Assembly: GCA_029856635.1 (NCBI GenBank)
Contig: JAHKLH010000005.1
Coordinates: forward strand, 1 to 19,651
Source of the DNA: Candidatus Njordarchaeota archaeon
Lineage (GTDB): Archaea > Asgardarchaeota > Njordarchaeia > Njordarchaeales > JAHKLH01
DNA length: 19,651 bases
Direction: 5' to 3'
Below, one piece after another: positions 1 to 8,272 of the stretch. Positions within the stretch are counted from its first letter, which is position 1, and the number at the start of each line of letters is the position of its first letter. The notes under the pieces are model-generated. The model searched no databases. It was not told the origin of the DNA and saw nothing but the letters and a program-made list of their open reading frames with translations. Position numbers and translations under genes: made by a program.

Positions 1-388
1 ATAATTTGGCACATTGCTACCGTTGCTCATTATAATTTTTAAGCAGAAATATGAATTCTATTTTAACAATCTCGTTAAGGCAAGTTTTTAGAATTTAATG
101 AGAAATTTTGCAATTTTAGTAGTTTTCTTAGCCATGTTCAGCAATTTTACAGTACGATCTTTACGGATTTCTTCTTTTTTCGTTATTTTTCTCCTAAATT
201 TGCTTATGATACTAACTATTTTTTCGTAATTTTCTATTTTCGTTTATTTGCTAAAATTTTGCTATACAGCAAAGAAGGTTGGTGTATAGCTATAAATAAC
301 ATATTTTTCATGTTGTCATTAAAACCTTATATTAATTGTCATTTAAAAATTTCACATCTAATTAAGTCTTAGAAAAAAGGTGTAATAT
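1..388. other. AT-rich non-coding stretch at window start
   Basis: No convincing gene is seen. A minus-strand frame is open from 243 to 88 and would encode a Lys-rich peptide, but it has no good start codon and such frames are expected by chance at this base composition. A small hairpin can form at 258-273 (arms TTTGCT/AGCAAA, loop ATAC), and TTTGCT is also present just before it at 247-252. TATA-like sequences at 291-298, 326-334 and 341-350 are candidate promoters for the gene starting at 389; the one at 341-350 would place transcription start close to the ribosome-binding site. Confidence 0.5.
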
Positions 389-991
389 GTGGCAATGCCT
401 CTCTCTTTTTTACCTTCTTTTTTTGATGAAATTAAGCTAGCCATAATGGACTATCTTGAAAAAGTTCGCAAGAACGTAATCTTTATTGGTTTCCCAGGAT
501 TTCTATTCATTTCAAAAACTATCCCGTTTGAAAATAGACATGAGCTAGTATATATTGTAAATAATGTGAATACAAAAAGCGGTTCGGCGAGTGTAGGGCC
601 ATATAAAGGTTATATTGAAATTCGAAGATTTGGCAAGGGTGAAAATGCAATTTATAATGCTACACTTAGGATAACTGAAAAAGTGGATACTTATATAAAG
701 TGGATTGATTATAAGGGAAAGAGTCAAGTTTCAAAATTATCTGGTGAGGTTATTCATGTGTTTTCATTGAAAATAAATTTAAGAGACAACTTAATTTCAT
801 TTGCTTTTGGAATGCACAACAAAACAATAGGCGAAGTTTCCTATTATAGACCCCTGGAGAGATCTGACTATGTCATTAAAATGCATGGGTTCATGAATTA
901 TGAGCAGAAGGCAGGTTTTTATGCATTCATTAAAGAGGATATAATCCTGAACATCCTTAGATTATTAGTACCCGTCGAGGTTTCAATTTAG
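389..991 (+). CDS. Hypothetical protein, 200 aa
   Basis: I do not recognise the family. The start is GTG at 389, preceded by AGGTG at 378-382 with a 6-nt spacer, the same arrangement seen at other genes here; ATG 395 is the alternative. The N-terminal ~45 residues are hydrophobic and aromatic (several Phe/Ile around residues 30-45). They could be one membrane-associated helix or the core of a small fold, but there is no classical signal peptide with a cleavage site. The rest alternates short hydrophobic and polar stretches, suggesting a mainly beta fold. No Cys/His metal cluster, P-loop or helix-turn-helix is visible. It stands alone, 168 nt upstream of pyruvate kinase, which has its own promoter, so no functional link is implied. 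A real gene is likely from the length and the start signal; function unknown. Confidence 0.6.
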   Translation: MAMPLSFLPSFFDEIKLAIMDYLEKVRKNVIFIGFPGFLFISKTIPFENRHELVYIVNNVNTKSGSASVGPYKGYIEIRRFGKGENAIYNATLRITEKVDTYIKWIDYKGKSQVSKLSGEVIHVFSLKINLRDNLISFAFGMHNKTIGEVSYYRPLERSDYVIKMHGFMNYEQKAGFYAFIKEDIILNILRLLVPVEVSI

Positions 992-1100
992 ATATTTGGA
1001 TGCTTTATAAGTATGGGGGAATCAACAGGAATCATTATTTACATCATGGTAATGTTTGTATTCAATTTTTGTTCTCTTTAATGTTAACTATCATCATGTC

Positions 1101-1112
1101 TTATATATTTAA
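1101..1112 (+). promoter_or_regulatory. TATA box of pyruvate kinase gene
   Basis: TTATATATTTAA is the best TATA box in the 992-1159 gap. An archaeal start about 25 nt downstream would fall near 1131-1136, leaving a leader of about 25-30 nt before the ATG at 1160. Confidence 0.6.
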
Positions 1113-1159
1113 GGGAACATGTCAACTTTGCCAAGATATGGAAAAATTGGGATTATATC

Positions 1160-2551
1160 ATGAGGAAAACTAAGATTATTGCAACAATTGGGCCCGCATC
1201 ACAAAAGGCAGAGATTATTGAAGAGATGGTAAAAGAAGGAGTTGATGTTTTTAGACTGAATTTTGCTCACGGTACACTCGAAGAGAAGAGAAGAATAATT
1301 CGATATATACGGGAAATTGAGGAAAAACTTTCAAGACCAGTAGGCATAATTGCAGATATTCCTGGACGTGGTCCTAGAATTGGAATGTTACCCCGTGGGT
1401 ATTTAAGTAAGGGTGAGAAAGTTATTTTTAGATTTGGTGCCAAAGAAAGTGATCACCCGCACGTTATTCCGGTACCTCAGAAGGAGATATTGGATATTCT
1501 CGAATTAGGAGACAACATTTTGCTTGCTGACGGGCGAGTTATTGTAGAAATTACTAAAATCATTGGAAATGAAGCAGAAGGTACTGTTATTTCTGATGGC
1601 GAAATAAGAAGCAATGTGAGTATTACTGTAAAACATAAGCCATTACCATTTCCCGCATTGTCCGAGAGAGATAAGAATTTCATTAAGTTTAGCATCAAAA
1701 ATGACGTAGATTTCGTAGCGCTTTCATTTGTTCAATCTGCGGATGATGTAAAGGAACTTAGGGATTTTCTAGACGATAATAATGGTGATTTGATAAAGAT
1801 AATCTCTAAGATTGAAAATAAACCAGCAATTCTAAATCTTGAGAAAATTATCCAGTTAAGCGACGCTATAATGGTTGCACGAGGTGATTTAGGAGTTCAG
1901 ATATCTCTCGAGGATATACCATATTTGGAGAATCTTATAATACGTGAATCGTTAAAAGAAGGCAAACCAGTAATTTTAGCCACGCAAGTTTTAGAATCAA
2001 TGATAGAGTCTCCAGTTCCAACTCGTGCTGAAATTATGGACATTGCAACTGCTGTTGAAAAAGGTGTTGATGCTATAATGGTGAGTGGAGAGACAGCTAT
2101 AGGTAAGTATCCAGTTGAAGTCGTTCGATGGCTAAGGAGAGTGATTGAAAAAGTGGAAGTCTTTGTAACTTCACCACGATATGAAGTAAGTGAGAAGAGT
2201 CCTATATACGCGAAATTTAATAGAGGTGTAGTTTATGTAGCAGAGTTCCTAGGCGCAAAGATAATAGCATTTTCAACTCGCGGTTTTACTGCAATGATGT
2301 TATCAAGATTTCGACCAAGATGCGATGTGATAATCATTTCCAATAGTATGAAAACAGTACGGCAGCTTAAAGTGATGTGGGGTATTAATCCAATATATTC
2401 AGAAATGAAGAAAATGACTCTGGACGAGTTAAAAAGGGTAGCAATGGAAAAGAAATTAATAAATAAAGGGGAGAAAATCGTTCTAACACTAGGATGGCGC
2501 GAAGAGCTTGGTCCAGCTCAAGATATAAGAGTTGAAGTCGTGCGAGAATAA
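1160..2551 (+). CDS. pyk: Pyruvate kinase
   Basis: Pyruvate kinase (EC 2.7.1.40) transfers phosphate from PEP to ADP, giving pyruvate and ATP in the cytosol. The 463-residue length is normal. Visible motifs in order: the N-terminal RKTKIIATIGPAS (2-14), RLNFAHG (32-38), the signature IKIISKIEN with catalytic Lys217 and metal ligand Glu219, VARGDLGV (239-246) with its metal-binding Asp, ATQVLESMIESPVPTRAE (274-291) and DAIMVSGETA (304-313). Residues from about 340 form the C-terminal regulatory domain (the FTAMMLSRFRP stretch). The strand usually read as DxKGPEIR or DLPGPKIR is here DIPGRGPRIG (66-75), and the usual GDLGVE is GDLGVQ, so this is a somewhat divergent member. It has its own TATA box and a T-rich stop signal after it. 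It is followed by PEP carboxykinase and enolase, which share its substrate PEP. Confidence 0.93.
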   Translation: MRKTKIIATIGPASQKAEIIEEMVKEGVDVFRLNFAHGTLEEKRRIIRYIREIEEKLSRPVGIIADIPGRGPRIGMLPRGYLSKGEKVIFRFGAKESDHPHVIPVPQKEILDILELGDNILLADGRVIVEITKIIGNEAEGTVISDGEIRSNVSITVKHKPLPFPALSERDKNFIKFSIKNDVDFVALSFVQSADDVKELRDFLDDNNGDLIKIISKIENKPAILNLEKIIQLSDAIMVARGDLGVQISLEDIPYLENLIIRESLKEGKPVILATQVLESMIESPVPTRAEIMDIATAVEKGVDAIMVSGETAIGKYPVEVVRWLRRVIEKVEVFVTSPRYEVSEKSPIYAKFNRGVVYVAEFLGAKIIAFSTRGFTAMMLSRFRPRCDVIIISNSMKTVRQLKVMWGINPIYSEMKKMTLDELKRVAMEKKLINKGEKIVLTLGWREELGPAQDIRVEVVRE

Positions 2552-2561
2552 TTCATTTGAG

Positions 2562-2573
2562 TTTTTTGTTTTT
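2562..2573 (+). terminator. T-rich terminator after pyruvate kinase
   Basis: TTTTTTGTTTTT begins 11 nt after the pyk stop codon. Archaeal RNA polymerase terminates at such T-runs without a hairpin. A candidate TATA box for the next gene follows at about 2603-2613. Confidence 0.45.
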
Positions 2574-2663
2574 ATTAATATTTTAATGGTTGATTAATAA
2601 GTAAAAATATTATACTTGATGCAAAAATTAAAGTAATGTTTAATTTTTTAGGCTTTTCAAGAA

Positions 2664-4478
2664 GTGATGATTATGCCAAAGATTATTCCTTCGATAGAAG
2701 AAATGAGTATTGAAAAATTTAAAGAGACCTTCAAAAAGATCCTTGAATATAAGAAAAAATGTGGCATTACACCTTACTTAGATAATCCACAAGACTTGTT
2801 TGAGCGAGCAAAACTTTATGGAACACAATATAAAAATGGCAGTTGGAATTGGGCTTCTAATATATGGCATAGATCAGCAGATAATACAGTGGTTATAAAT
2901 AGCGATGATGAGTTAAAATATGAGCACAAATTTTTGATGGTTAGAGTACTCGAGCATATATTAGCACAAGGGCCATTTATCAAAGTTGATGCATATTATG
3001 GAAAACCAGGTACTAAAGCACAAATGCATGCACGTTTATGGTGCGATCCTCAATTTCCAGATATTGCATATCGTTGGTCTCAATTAGTTTTTCCGGCACC
3101 CCCTGATGAAGAACCAGATGTTGAAGTAATATGCATACCTCATTATTTAAGGAATCCATTTATTCCTGGTACGAATAAGTTACTAATGGTGATGCGATTT
3201 CCTCATCATAACTTTACAATTATAACTTGTTCATCCTACCAAGGCGAGGTTAAAAAGGCATTTCTTGCGCATTGGATTTTTCATGTTTATAAGCGTGGTG
3301 GAACGGGAGAACATGCTGGATTCAAAGAGTTTACTGTGAAACGAGTAGATGGAACAAAAAAGAGAATTGTTATGTGCATATGGGGTCTAACTGGAACTGG
3401 AAAATCCACTCATACTTTCTTTGTGTTTACTCCAAAAGTAGCAGAAAGATTTAAGAAGAAATTTGGCATAGATCCTTTGGAGTATGTGGAAGATCAAGCA
3501 ATTAAAAATGATGACATTGTGGCTATTTTTGAAGATTGTGTTATTGGAAGTGAAAGAAATTCTTGGACAAAAACGGAAGATTTAACGCCAAAGCAAGAAG
3601 CACTATGGCGAGCGGCAAATAGTTCTCGAGCACTTCATGAAAATACTGAGTTTGATGAAAATGGAAATGTATGCTTTGCAGGAAAAACATTTCAATATTT
3701 TGGTAAACTAAATAAAAACGCAAGATCTGTTATTTACCTTGAAGATACGGGATATTTTGACGGAAATATAATGTCAAGCGGACCCCTTACAACAGCCATA
3801 TTTTTGTCTCCTGATTTATTTACGAGTTATGCATTCATGAAGGTAGAAGACATTGCATTAGCAGCTAAATTCTACGCTGACGGAAGAACTATTGGTCATC
3901 CAGCTCAAAAGATTGAAATTGTCGGTAGAATTAGATATGTATCAAGATTCTGTAAACCCTTTACAATCGGTGTTCCAGATACTGCTCACGTGATTAGGTT
4001 TTATAACTATCTCAAAAAGAGAAAGGAAAAAGGAGATCCTGTCGAAGTTTATGTTATTAATGCCACAGGCAGAATTGTGGCTAAGTATCAATGGGTAGAA
4101 AAGAAATTTGGAGATAAGGTTATAATGGCACCAGAGCCAATCTTAGAAACAGGATCCGATGGGATTCCTCGACCACTCGGTGGAACAAATCCATCAATAG
4201 ATGAAACCGAATTATTCATTTTGCAGGCAACAAGAGGTGCTATTGAGTGGAAACCACATCCAGTTTGGGGTGAGAAAGTCCTAATTCCTAAGAAGATACC
4301 TGGATTCAGTGAAAAAAGACTTAGAGAATTGGAACCTCTTCACTATCTGTCAATAGAAGAATTCAAAGCATTGTTAAAAGCACAAATTGAGGAGAGCAAG
4401 TATTGGCTAGATGTTAATTGTCCTGGCTTAAAAGAGAAAATACCAGAAATATACTATGCTATGGACTTTGAAGATTAA
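2664..4478 (+). CDS. Phosphoenolpyruvate carboxykinase, divergent ATP-type superfamily
   Basis: Predicted to interconvert oxaloacetate + nucleoside triphosphate with PEP + CO2 + NDP. The core reads like ATP-type PEPCK rather than the GTP type: HRSADNTVVI (69-78) matches the substrate-binding GRSPKDKxIV; GPFIKVDAYYG (103-113) matches the FVxDAYxG segment; SYQGEVKKAF (191-200) matches the YAGEMKK segment with the two catalytic lysines; GLTGTGKSTH (241-250) is the P-loop; FEDCVIG (289-295) takes the place of the acidic DDEHGW metal site; NARSV (352-356) provides the arginine of the NTR motif. The GTP-type FPSACGKT loop is absent. Several signatures (MHCSAN, DDEHGW, LENV) are replaced by GTGEHAGF, FEDCVIG and LHENT, so nucleotide choice is uncertain; a DUF4914-like PEPCK relative is the alternative. 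At 604 aa it is longer than typical ATP enzymes (~530). Starts GTG 2664, ATG 2667 and ATG 2673 are all possible; ATG 2673 would give 601 aa. Confidence 0.75.
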   Translation: MMIMPKIIPSIEEMSIEKFKETFKKILEYKKKCGITPYLDNPQDLFERAKLYGTQYKNGSWNWASNIWHRSADNTVVINSDDELKYEHKFLMVRVLEHILAQGPFIKVDAYYGKPGTKAQMHARLWCDPQFPDIAYRWSQLVFPAPPDEEPDVEVICIPHYLRNPFIPGTNKLLMVMRFPHHNFTIITCSSYQGEVKKAFLAHWIFHVYKRGGTGEHAGFKEFTVKRVDGTKKRIVMCIWGLTGTGKSTHTFFVFTPKVAERFKKKFGIDPLEYVEDQAIKNDDIVAIFEDCVIGSERNSWTKTEDLTPKQEALWRAANSSRALHENTEFDENGNVCFAGKTFQYFGKLNKNARSVIYLEDTGYFDGNIMSSGPLTTAIFLSPDLFTSYAFMKVEDIALAAKFYADGRTIGHPAQKIEIVGRIRYVSRFCKPFTIGVPDTAHVIRFYNYLKKRKEKGDPVEVYVINATGRIVAKYQWVEKKFGDKVIMAPEPILETGSDGIPRPLGGTNPSIDETELFILQATRGAIEWKPHPVWGEKVLIPKKIPGFSEKRLRELEPLHYLSIEEFKALLKAQIEESKYWLDVNCPGLKEKIPEIYYAMDFED

Positions 4479-4507
4479 AATTGCGAACAAGTTTATTTTG
4501 TTTTTAG

Positions 4508-5824
4508 GTGTTAAACGTGAATTCAGTCCTATCCTACTTATCCAATGACCTTTTTATAATTAATGAAGTCCGTGGACGAATGGTATTAGATTCTCGAGGA
4601 AATCCTACGGTCGAGGTTGAGGTATTAACAGCAGGAGGAGGAGTTGGCGTTGCAATTGCACCTGCAGGGGCATCTAAAGGGAAATGGGAGGCTGTTGAGA
4701 AGAGAGATTTAAAAAATAGCCGTTTTCGAGGAAAAGGAGTATATAGTGCTGTTGAGACAGTAAATAAGGTAATTGCGCCATTGCTCACCGGAATGGATGC
4801 ACGAATGCAAAGGGGAATAGATCAAAAAATGATTGAAGCAGACGGAACTGAAAATAAGAGCAAATTTGGAGCTAATGCGACAATCGCAACTTCATTAGCG
4901 GTTGCTAAAGCAAGTGCGGATACATATGGAATTCCACTATTCATGTATATTGGTGGAATCACGGCGAATATTCTTCCTACTCCGATGATGAATATAATCA
5001 ATGGCGGAAAGCATGCAGGAAACGAGCTTGCTATACAAGAATTTATGATAGTACCCGTTGGAGCAGATCGATTTTCAGAAGCTTTGAGAATCGGATGTGA
5101 AGTTTATTATGTATTAAAAGAATATCTAAAGAAGACTTATGGAAAAAATGCAATTAATGTTGGTGATGAAGGAGGATTTGCTCCCCCTATGAAAGAAACT
5201 AAAGAAGCACTTGATGCGTTGGTCAAAGCTATAGAGCTCGCGGGATATTCAGAGAATGAAGTAAAGCTAGCGCTTGATTGCGCAGCATCTACCTTTTACA
5301 ATGAAGAGAACAAGATCTATGTGATTGATAAGAAAGAAATGTCTAGAGAGAAATTAATTGAATTCTATAGAGAACTATGCAATGAGTATCCAATAATTTC
5401 AATCGAGGATCCACTTCATGAGGAGGATTTTGAGGGATTTAGAGTAATTACGAGAGAACTTAAGGGAATTCTAATTGTGGGAGATGATTTATTTGTAACG
5501 AATCCGAAAAGGTTCAAAAAAGGAATAGAAATGAACGCTGCTAATGCAATTTTAGTTAAGCCAAATCAAATTGGAACATTAACTGAAACTATGGATGTAA
5601 TACAAATGGCAAAATTGCATGGGTATAAGGCAATTATAAGCCATAGAAGCGGAGAAACAGAAGATACGACAATTGCTGATTTAGCAGTTGGTTTTTCCAC
5701 GGGACTGATAAAGACAGGAGCGCCAGGTAGAGGTGAAAGAACAGCAAAATACAATAGATTGTTAAGAATAGAGGAAATCCTCGGTAATAGTGCTAAGTTT
5801 CTTGGATTAAGAGCATTTGAGTAG
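4508..5824 (+). CDS. eno: Enolase
   Basis: Enolase (EC 4.2.1.11) dehydrates 2-phosphoglycerate to PEP and runs in reverse in gluconeogenesis. Clear family motifs: VRGRMVLDSRGNPTVEVEV near the N-terminus, NIINGGKHAGNELAIQEFMIVP, the metal ligand run SIEDP and GDDLFVTNPKR, the catalytic Lys in LVKPNQIGTLTET, and SHRSGETEDTTIADLAV. The frame allows a GTG start at 4508, but most enolases begin only a few residues before the VRGR motif. AGGTG at 4506-4510 lies 6 nt before a second GTG at 4517, the normal spacing in this window, so 4517 (435 aa) is the likelier start. The gene lies 29-38 nt after the PEPCK gene and 9 nt before the mutase gene, so the three are probably co-transcribed. Confidence 0.95.
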   Translation: MLNVNSVLSYLSNDLFIINEVRGRMVLDSRGNPTVEVEVLTAGGGVGVAIAPAGASKGKWEAVEKRDLKNSRFRGKGVYSAVETVNKVIAPLLTGMDARMQRGIDQKMIEADGTENKSKFGANATIATSLAVAKASADTYGIPLFMYIGGITANILPTPMMNIINGGKHAGNELAIQEFMIVPVGADRFSEALRIGCEVYYVLKEYLKKTYGKNAINVGDEGGFAPPMKETKEALDALVKAIELAGYSENEVKLALDCAASTFYNEENKIYVIDKKEMSREKLIEFYRELCNEYPIISIEDPLHEEDFEGFRVITRELKGILIVGDDLFVTNPKRFKKGIEMNAANAILVKPNQIGTLTETMDVIQMAKLHGYKAIISHRSGETEDTTIADLAVGFSTGLIKTGAPGRGERTAKYNRLLRIEEILGNSAKFLGLRAFE

Positions 5825-5833
5825 GGAGAGAAT

Positions 5834-7117
5834 ATGCAAGTTGTTTTAGTAATTATCGATGGACTTGGTGATGAGTACATTCCCGAGCTGGGTGGAACTC
5901 CGCTTGAATTTGCATCAAGAAATTTCGCAGCACTAAATAAATTAGCGTCTGAGGGTATGTGTGGAATAATGTATCCCGTAGCACCAGGAATACCGCCATC
6001 AAGTGATATTGGTCACCTAGCGATATTTGGTTATGATATAAAAACGGAGTATCCTGGAAGAGGGTATTTTGAAGCTTTAGGAGCAGGAATAAAGTTAAGA
6101 AAAGGAGAAGTTGCATTTAGAGTGAATTTAGCCACAGTTAAAAAGGAGGGAAATCATTTAATCGTTATTGATAGACGTGCTGGAAGAATTTCTGGAGAAG
6201 AGGCAGAGGAATTATACAAAGTGTTAGATGAGAAACTTAAAGAAGAAGGCTTACCAGCACGGGTTCTTCATACGTTAGAGCATAGGGGAGTATTAATCAT
6301 AAAAGGAGAAAATTTACTTGGTGCTGTGACAGATACAGATCCCCATGAAATAAACGCTCCTGTGCTCATGGTGGTTCCTTGGAAAGAGTTAGATGAAAAA
6401 CTCAAGCCTTATGCGCAAAAAACCGCTGATATATTGAATAAAATAACAATAATTTCCCATGAAATTCTCAAGAATCACGAAATTAACATAAAACGAGAAA
6501 AGAGTAGAAAACCGCCAGCAAATATTATCCTTGCTAGAGGCGGAGGAATTGCAAAGACAATAACTCCATTTAAGGAAAAATGGGGATTTAACGCCGCGTT
6601 TATCGCAGCTGGTGCACTATATAAAGGAATCGCGAGAGCTCTCGGAATGAAAGAAATACCAGTTAAAGGTGCGACTGGAACACCTGCTACTAATCTCGCT
6701 GGTAAAGTGGAAGGATGCATGAAAGCTCTAGAAAGTGGTTATGATTTCGTGTATTTACACATTAAAGGAACTGATAATTTGTCGCATGATAGGAAACCAC
6801 GAGAAAAAGCAGAATTTTTGTTAAAAATAGATCATGTTTTAAAGCCGCTTACTGAGCTAGATGATGTCGTCATTATTGTAACGGGAGATCATTCAACATC
6901 AAGTATTAGAGGAAGACATATTGGTTTACCAGTACCAATTATCTTTTGGTCTAAAAGTATACGAAGGGATCCCGTTAAGGTATTTAATGAAAATTCATGT
7001 GCTTCTGGAGCCCTAGGAACACTTTTTGGAAGAGATATAATGAAAATAATCCTAGACTTAACTGATAGAACTATGGAAATTGGAACAAGACCTGAAGGAC
7101 CCGCTTTAGTTCTTTGA
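5834..7117 (+). CDS. apgM: Cofactor-independent phosphoglycerate mutase, archaeal ApgM type
   Basis: Interconverts 3- and 2-phosphoglycerate without 2,3-bisphosphoglycerate (EC 5.4.2.12); it is a metal-dependent member of the alkaline phosphatase superfamily. The 427-residue length and motifs fit the archaeal ApgM group. IIDGLGD (7-13) is the N-terminal metal site. PPSSDIGHLAIFGYD (54-68) carries the probable phospho-accepting Ser57. YPGRGYFEALGAGI, DTDPHEINAP, HIKGTDNLSHDRKP and TGDHSTSSIRGRHIGLPVP supply the remaining Asp/His ligands. The start ATG is preceded by GGGAGAG immediately after the enolase stop codon. It is the last gene of the pck-eno-apgM run and is followed by a T6 run. Confidence 0.95.
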   Translation: MQVVLVIIDGLGDEYIPELGGTPLEFASRNFAALNKLASEGMCGIMYPVAPGIPPSSDIGHLAIFGYDIKTEYPGRGYFEALGAGIKLRKGEVAFRVNLATVKKEGNHLIVIDRRAGRISGEEAEELYKVLDEKLKEEGLPARVLHTLEHRGVLIIKGENLLGAVTDTDPHEINAPVLMVVPWKELDEKLKPYAQKTADILNKITIISHEILKNHEINIKREKSRKPPANIILARGGGIAKTITPFKEKWGFNAAFIAAGALYKGIARALGMKEIPVKGATGTPATNLAGKVEGCMKALESGYDFVYLHIKGTDNLSHDRKPREKAEFLLKIDHVLKPLTELDDVVIIVTGDHSTSSIRGRHIGLPVPIIFWSKSIRRDPVKVFNENSCASGALGTLFGRDIMKIILDLTDRTMEIGTRPEGPALVL

Positions 7118-7118
7118 C

Positions 7119-7124
7119 TTTTTT
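7119..7124 (+). terminator. T6 terminator after apgM
   Basis: A run of six T starts two bases after the apgM stop codon, with a further T-rich stretch at 7171-7175. This is a typical archaeal intrinsic terminator and separates the glycolytic operon from the regulator gene. Confidence 0.4.
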
Positions 7125-7185
7125 CGTTAAATACGTCCTGTAGTTTTCAGCGTTCTTAACTTGTTGAATATTTTTGGGAATAAGT

Positions 7186-7193
7186 CTATATTT
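7186..7193 (+). promoter_or_regulatory. TATA box of the ModE-like regulator gene
   Basis: CTATATTT about 33 nt before the ATG at 7223 predicts a transcript starting around 7213-7219. The leader would be almost nil, which fits the absence of any ribosome-binding site in front of this start. Confidence 0.45.
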
Positions 7194-7222
7194 TCTACAG
7201 AAATTATTATTTTTCGAGTAAT

Positions 7223-8272
7223 ATGCTTCAGAAAATAAGACCCCGTGTTACTCTGTACTTGGAAGTAAATGGACAAATTGTAATGGATGAAGAGTTATAT
7301 TATCTTCTCAAGTGCATAATGAAGGAGCATTCCATTTTAGCGGCATCAAGGAAACTTGGTCTTCCTTACTCAAGTGCATTAGAGAAGATACTAAGAGCTG
7401 AGAGAATTATTAAAAAGGATTTAGTTAAAAGAAAAAGAGGAGGAAGAGGTGGAGCAGAACTTACTGAAAATGCGATCCAATTATTAACAATCTACGAGGA
7501 TTATGCGAAAAAGTATGGAATTTCATATGACAAGGCCGTAATATGTGAACATGCCTTGGCGGATTTGATAATAGCTGGAAGTAATGATATCGCTGTTGAC
7601 TTAATTGCGAATGAACTGAGAAAAAGAAATATAACCGTAGAAGAACACTGGACGGGATCACTAGCAGGTATTCTCGCATTATTAGTTGATGAGGCAGACA
7701 TCGTTGGGGTGCATCTGTATGATCCAAAAACTGGCGAATACAATCTGCCTTTTCTTAAAAAATACGAACTCAAAAATGTGATTCTTGTCCGGGGATACAT
7801 GCGTGAGATTGGTTTTGTGTACAGAGATGATGTTCCATTCAATAATCCTGAAGATATAGTGATCAAGAAGCTAAAGATCGTTAATAGAAATGTTGGATCC
7901 GGAACTCGCTTTCTTATGGATCATATTTTGTTAAATGTCTTCAAAAAATTAGGATTGAAGGGAGAATTCTCCGACATTATAAACGGTTATGATTTTGAAG
8001 TTAGAACCCATGAAGAGGTAGCCCGCGCAGTCTTAAGTGGAAAAGCTGATGTTGGCATTGCTATCCGATATGTGGCAGAATTTTATGGGCTCAAATTCAA
8101 GACGATAAAATGGGAATGCTTTGATTTTCTGATATCAAAAAAGAAGCTTAAGAAGCAATCTGTAAATGAATTTATTCGTTTTCTTGGCTCAATTGAATTT
8201 AAACGCTTACTAGCAAGACTTACTGGATATAAAGCACTAGGAGAAACAGGTCAAAAAATTACAAGTTTTTAA
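7223..8272 (+). CDS. ModE-like winged helix regulator fused to a binding-protein-like sensor domain
   Basis: Residues 1-98 form a ModE-type winged helix: the helix-turn-helix is at about 35-65 (ILAASRKLGLPYSSALEKI) and the wing carries the family hallmark KRGGRGGAELT (71-81). Residues ~108-335 resemble the PBP-like domain (PF12727/COG1910 type), with IIAGSNDIAVDLIA, HWTGSLAGILALL, ADIVGVHLYD, NVGSGTRFLMDHIL and ADVGIAIRYVAEFYGL. The predicted role is a one-component regulator that senses molybdate, tungstate or a pterin cofactor in the cytoplasm and controls the wtpABC genes starting about 340 nt downstream on the same strand. The protein lacks a signal peptide and the MOP/TOBE sensor of classical ModE. 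Start ATG 7223, apparently leaderless. The family call is firm; ligand and target are inferred from linkage. Confidence 0.85.
   Translation: MLQKIRPRVTLYLEVNGQIVMDEELYYLLKCIMKEHSILAASRKLGLPYSSALEKILRAERIIKKDLVKRKRGGRGGAELTENAIQLLTIYEDYAKKYGISYDKAVICEHALADLIIAGSNDIAVDLIANELRKRNITVEEHWTGSLAGILALLVDEADIVGVHLYDPKTGEYNLPFLKKYELKNVILVRGYMREIGFVYRDDVPFNNPEDIVIKKLKIVNRNVGSGTRFLMDHILLNVFKKLGLKGEFSDIINGYDFEVRTHEEVARAVLSGKADVGIAIRYVAEFYGLKFKTIKWECFDFLISKKKLKKQSVNEFIRFLGSIEFKRLLARLTGYKALGETGQKITSF

Noticed and set aside
88..243. Minus-strand open frame encoding a Lys-rich peptide of about 50 residues
   Set aside because: No ATG/GTG/TTG near its beginning apart from late internal ones, no ribosome-binding site, and such frames arise by chance in AT-rich DNA.
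1091..1125. Second C/D box candidate on the minus strand (ATGATGA read from the complement near 1093-1099)
   Set aside because: No CTGA D or D' box at guide distance on that strand; a C box alone is not evidence.
5566..5880. 104-codon minus-strand frame across the end of enolase and the start of apgM
   Set aside because: It lies opposite two certain genes, has a low-complexity Ser/Pro/Ile-rich translation and no start signal: a shadow of the coding strand.
7501..7866. 121-codon minus-strand frame inside the regulator gene
   Set aside because: Opposite a well-supported coding region; translation is low-complexity and matches no known fold.
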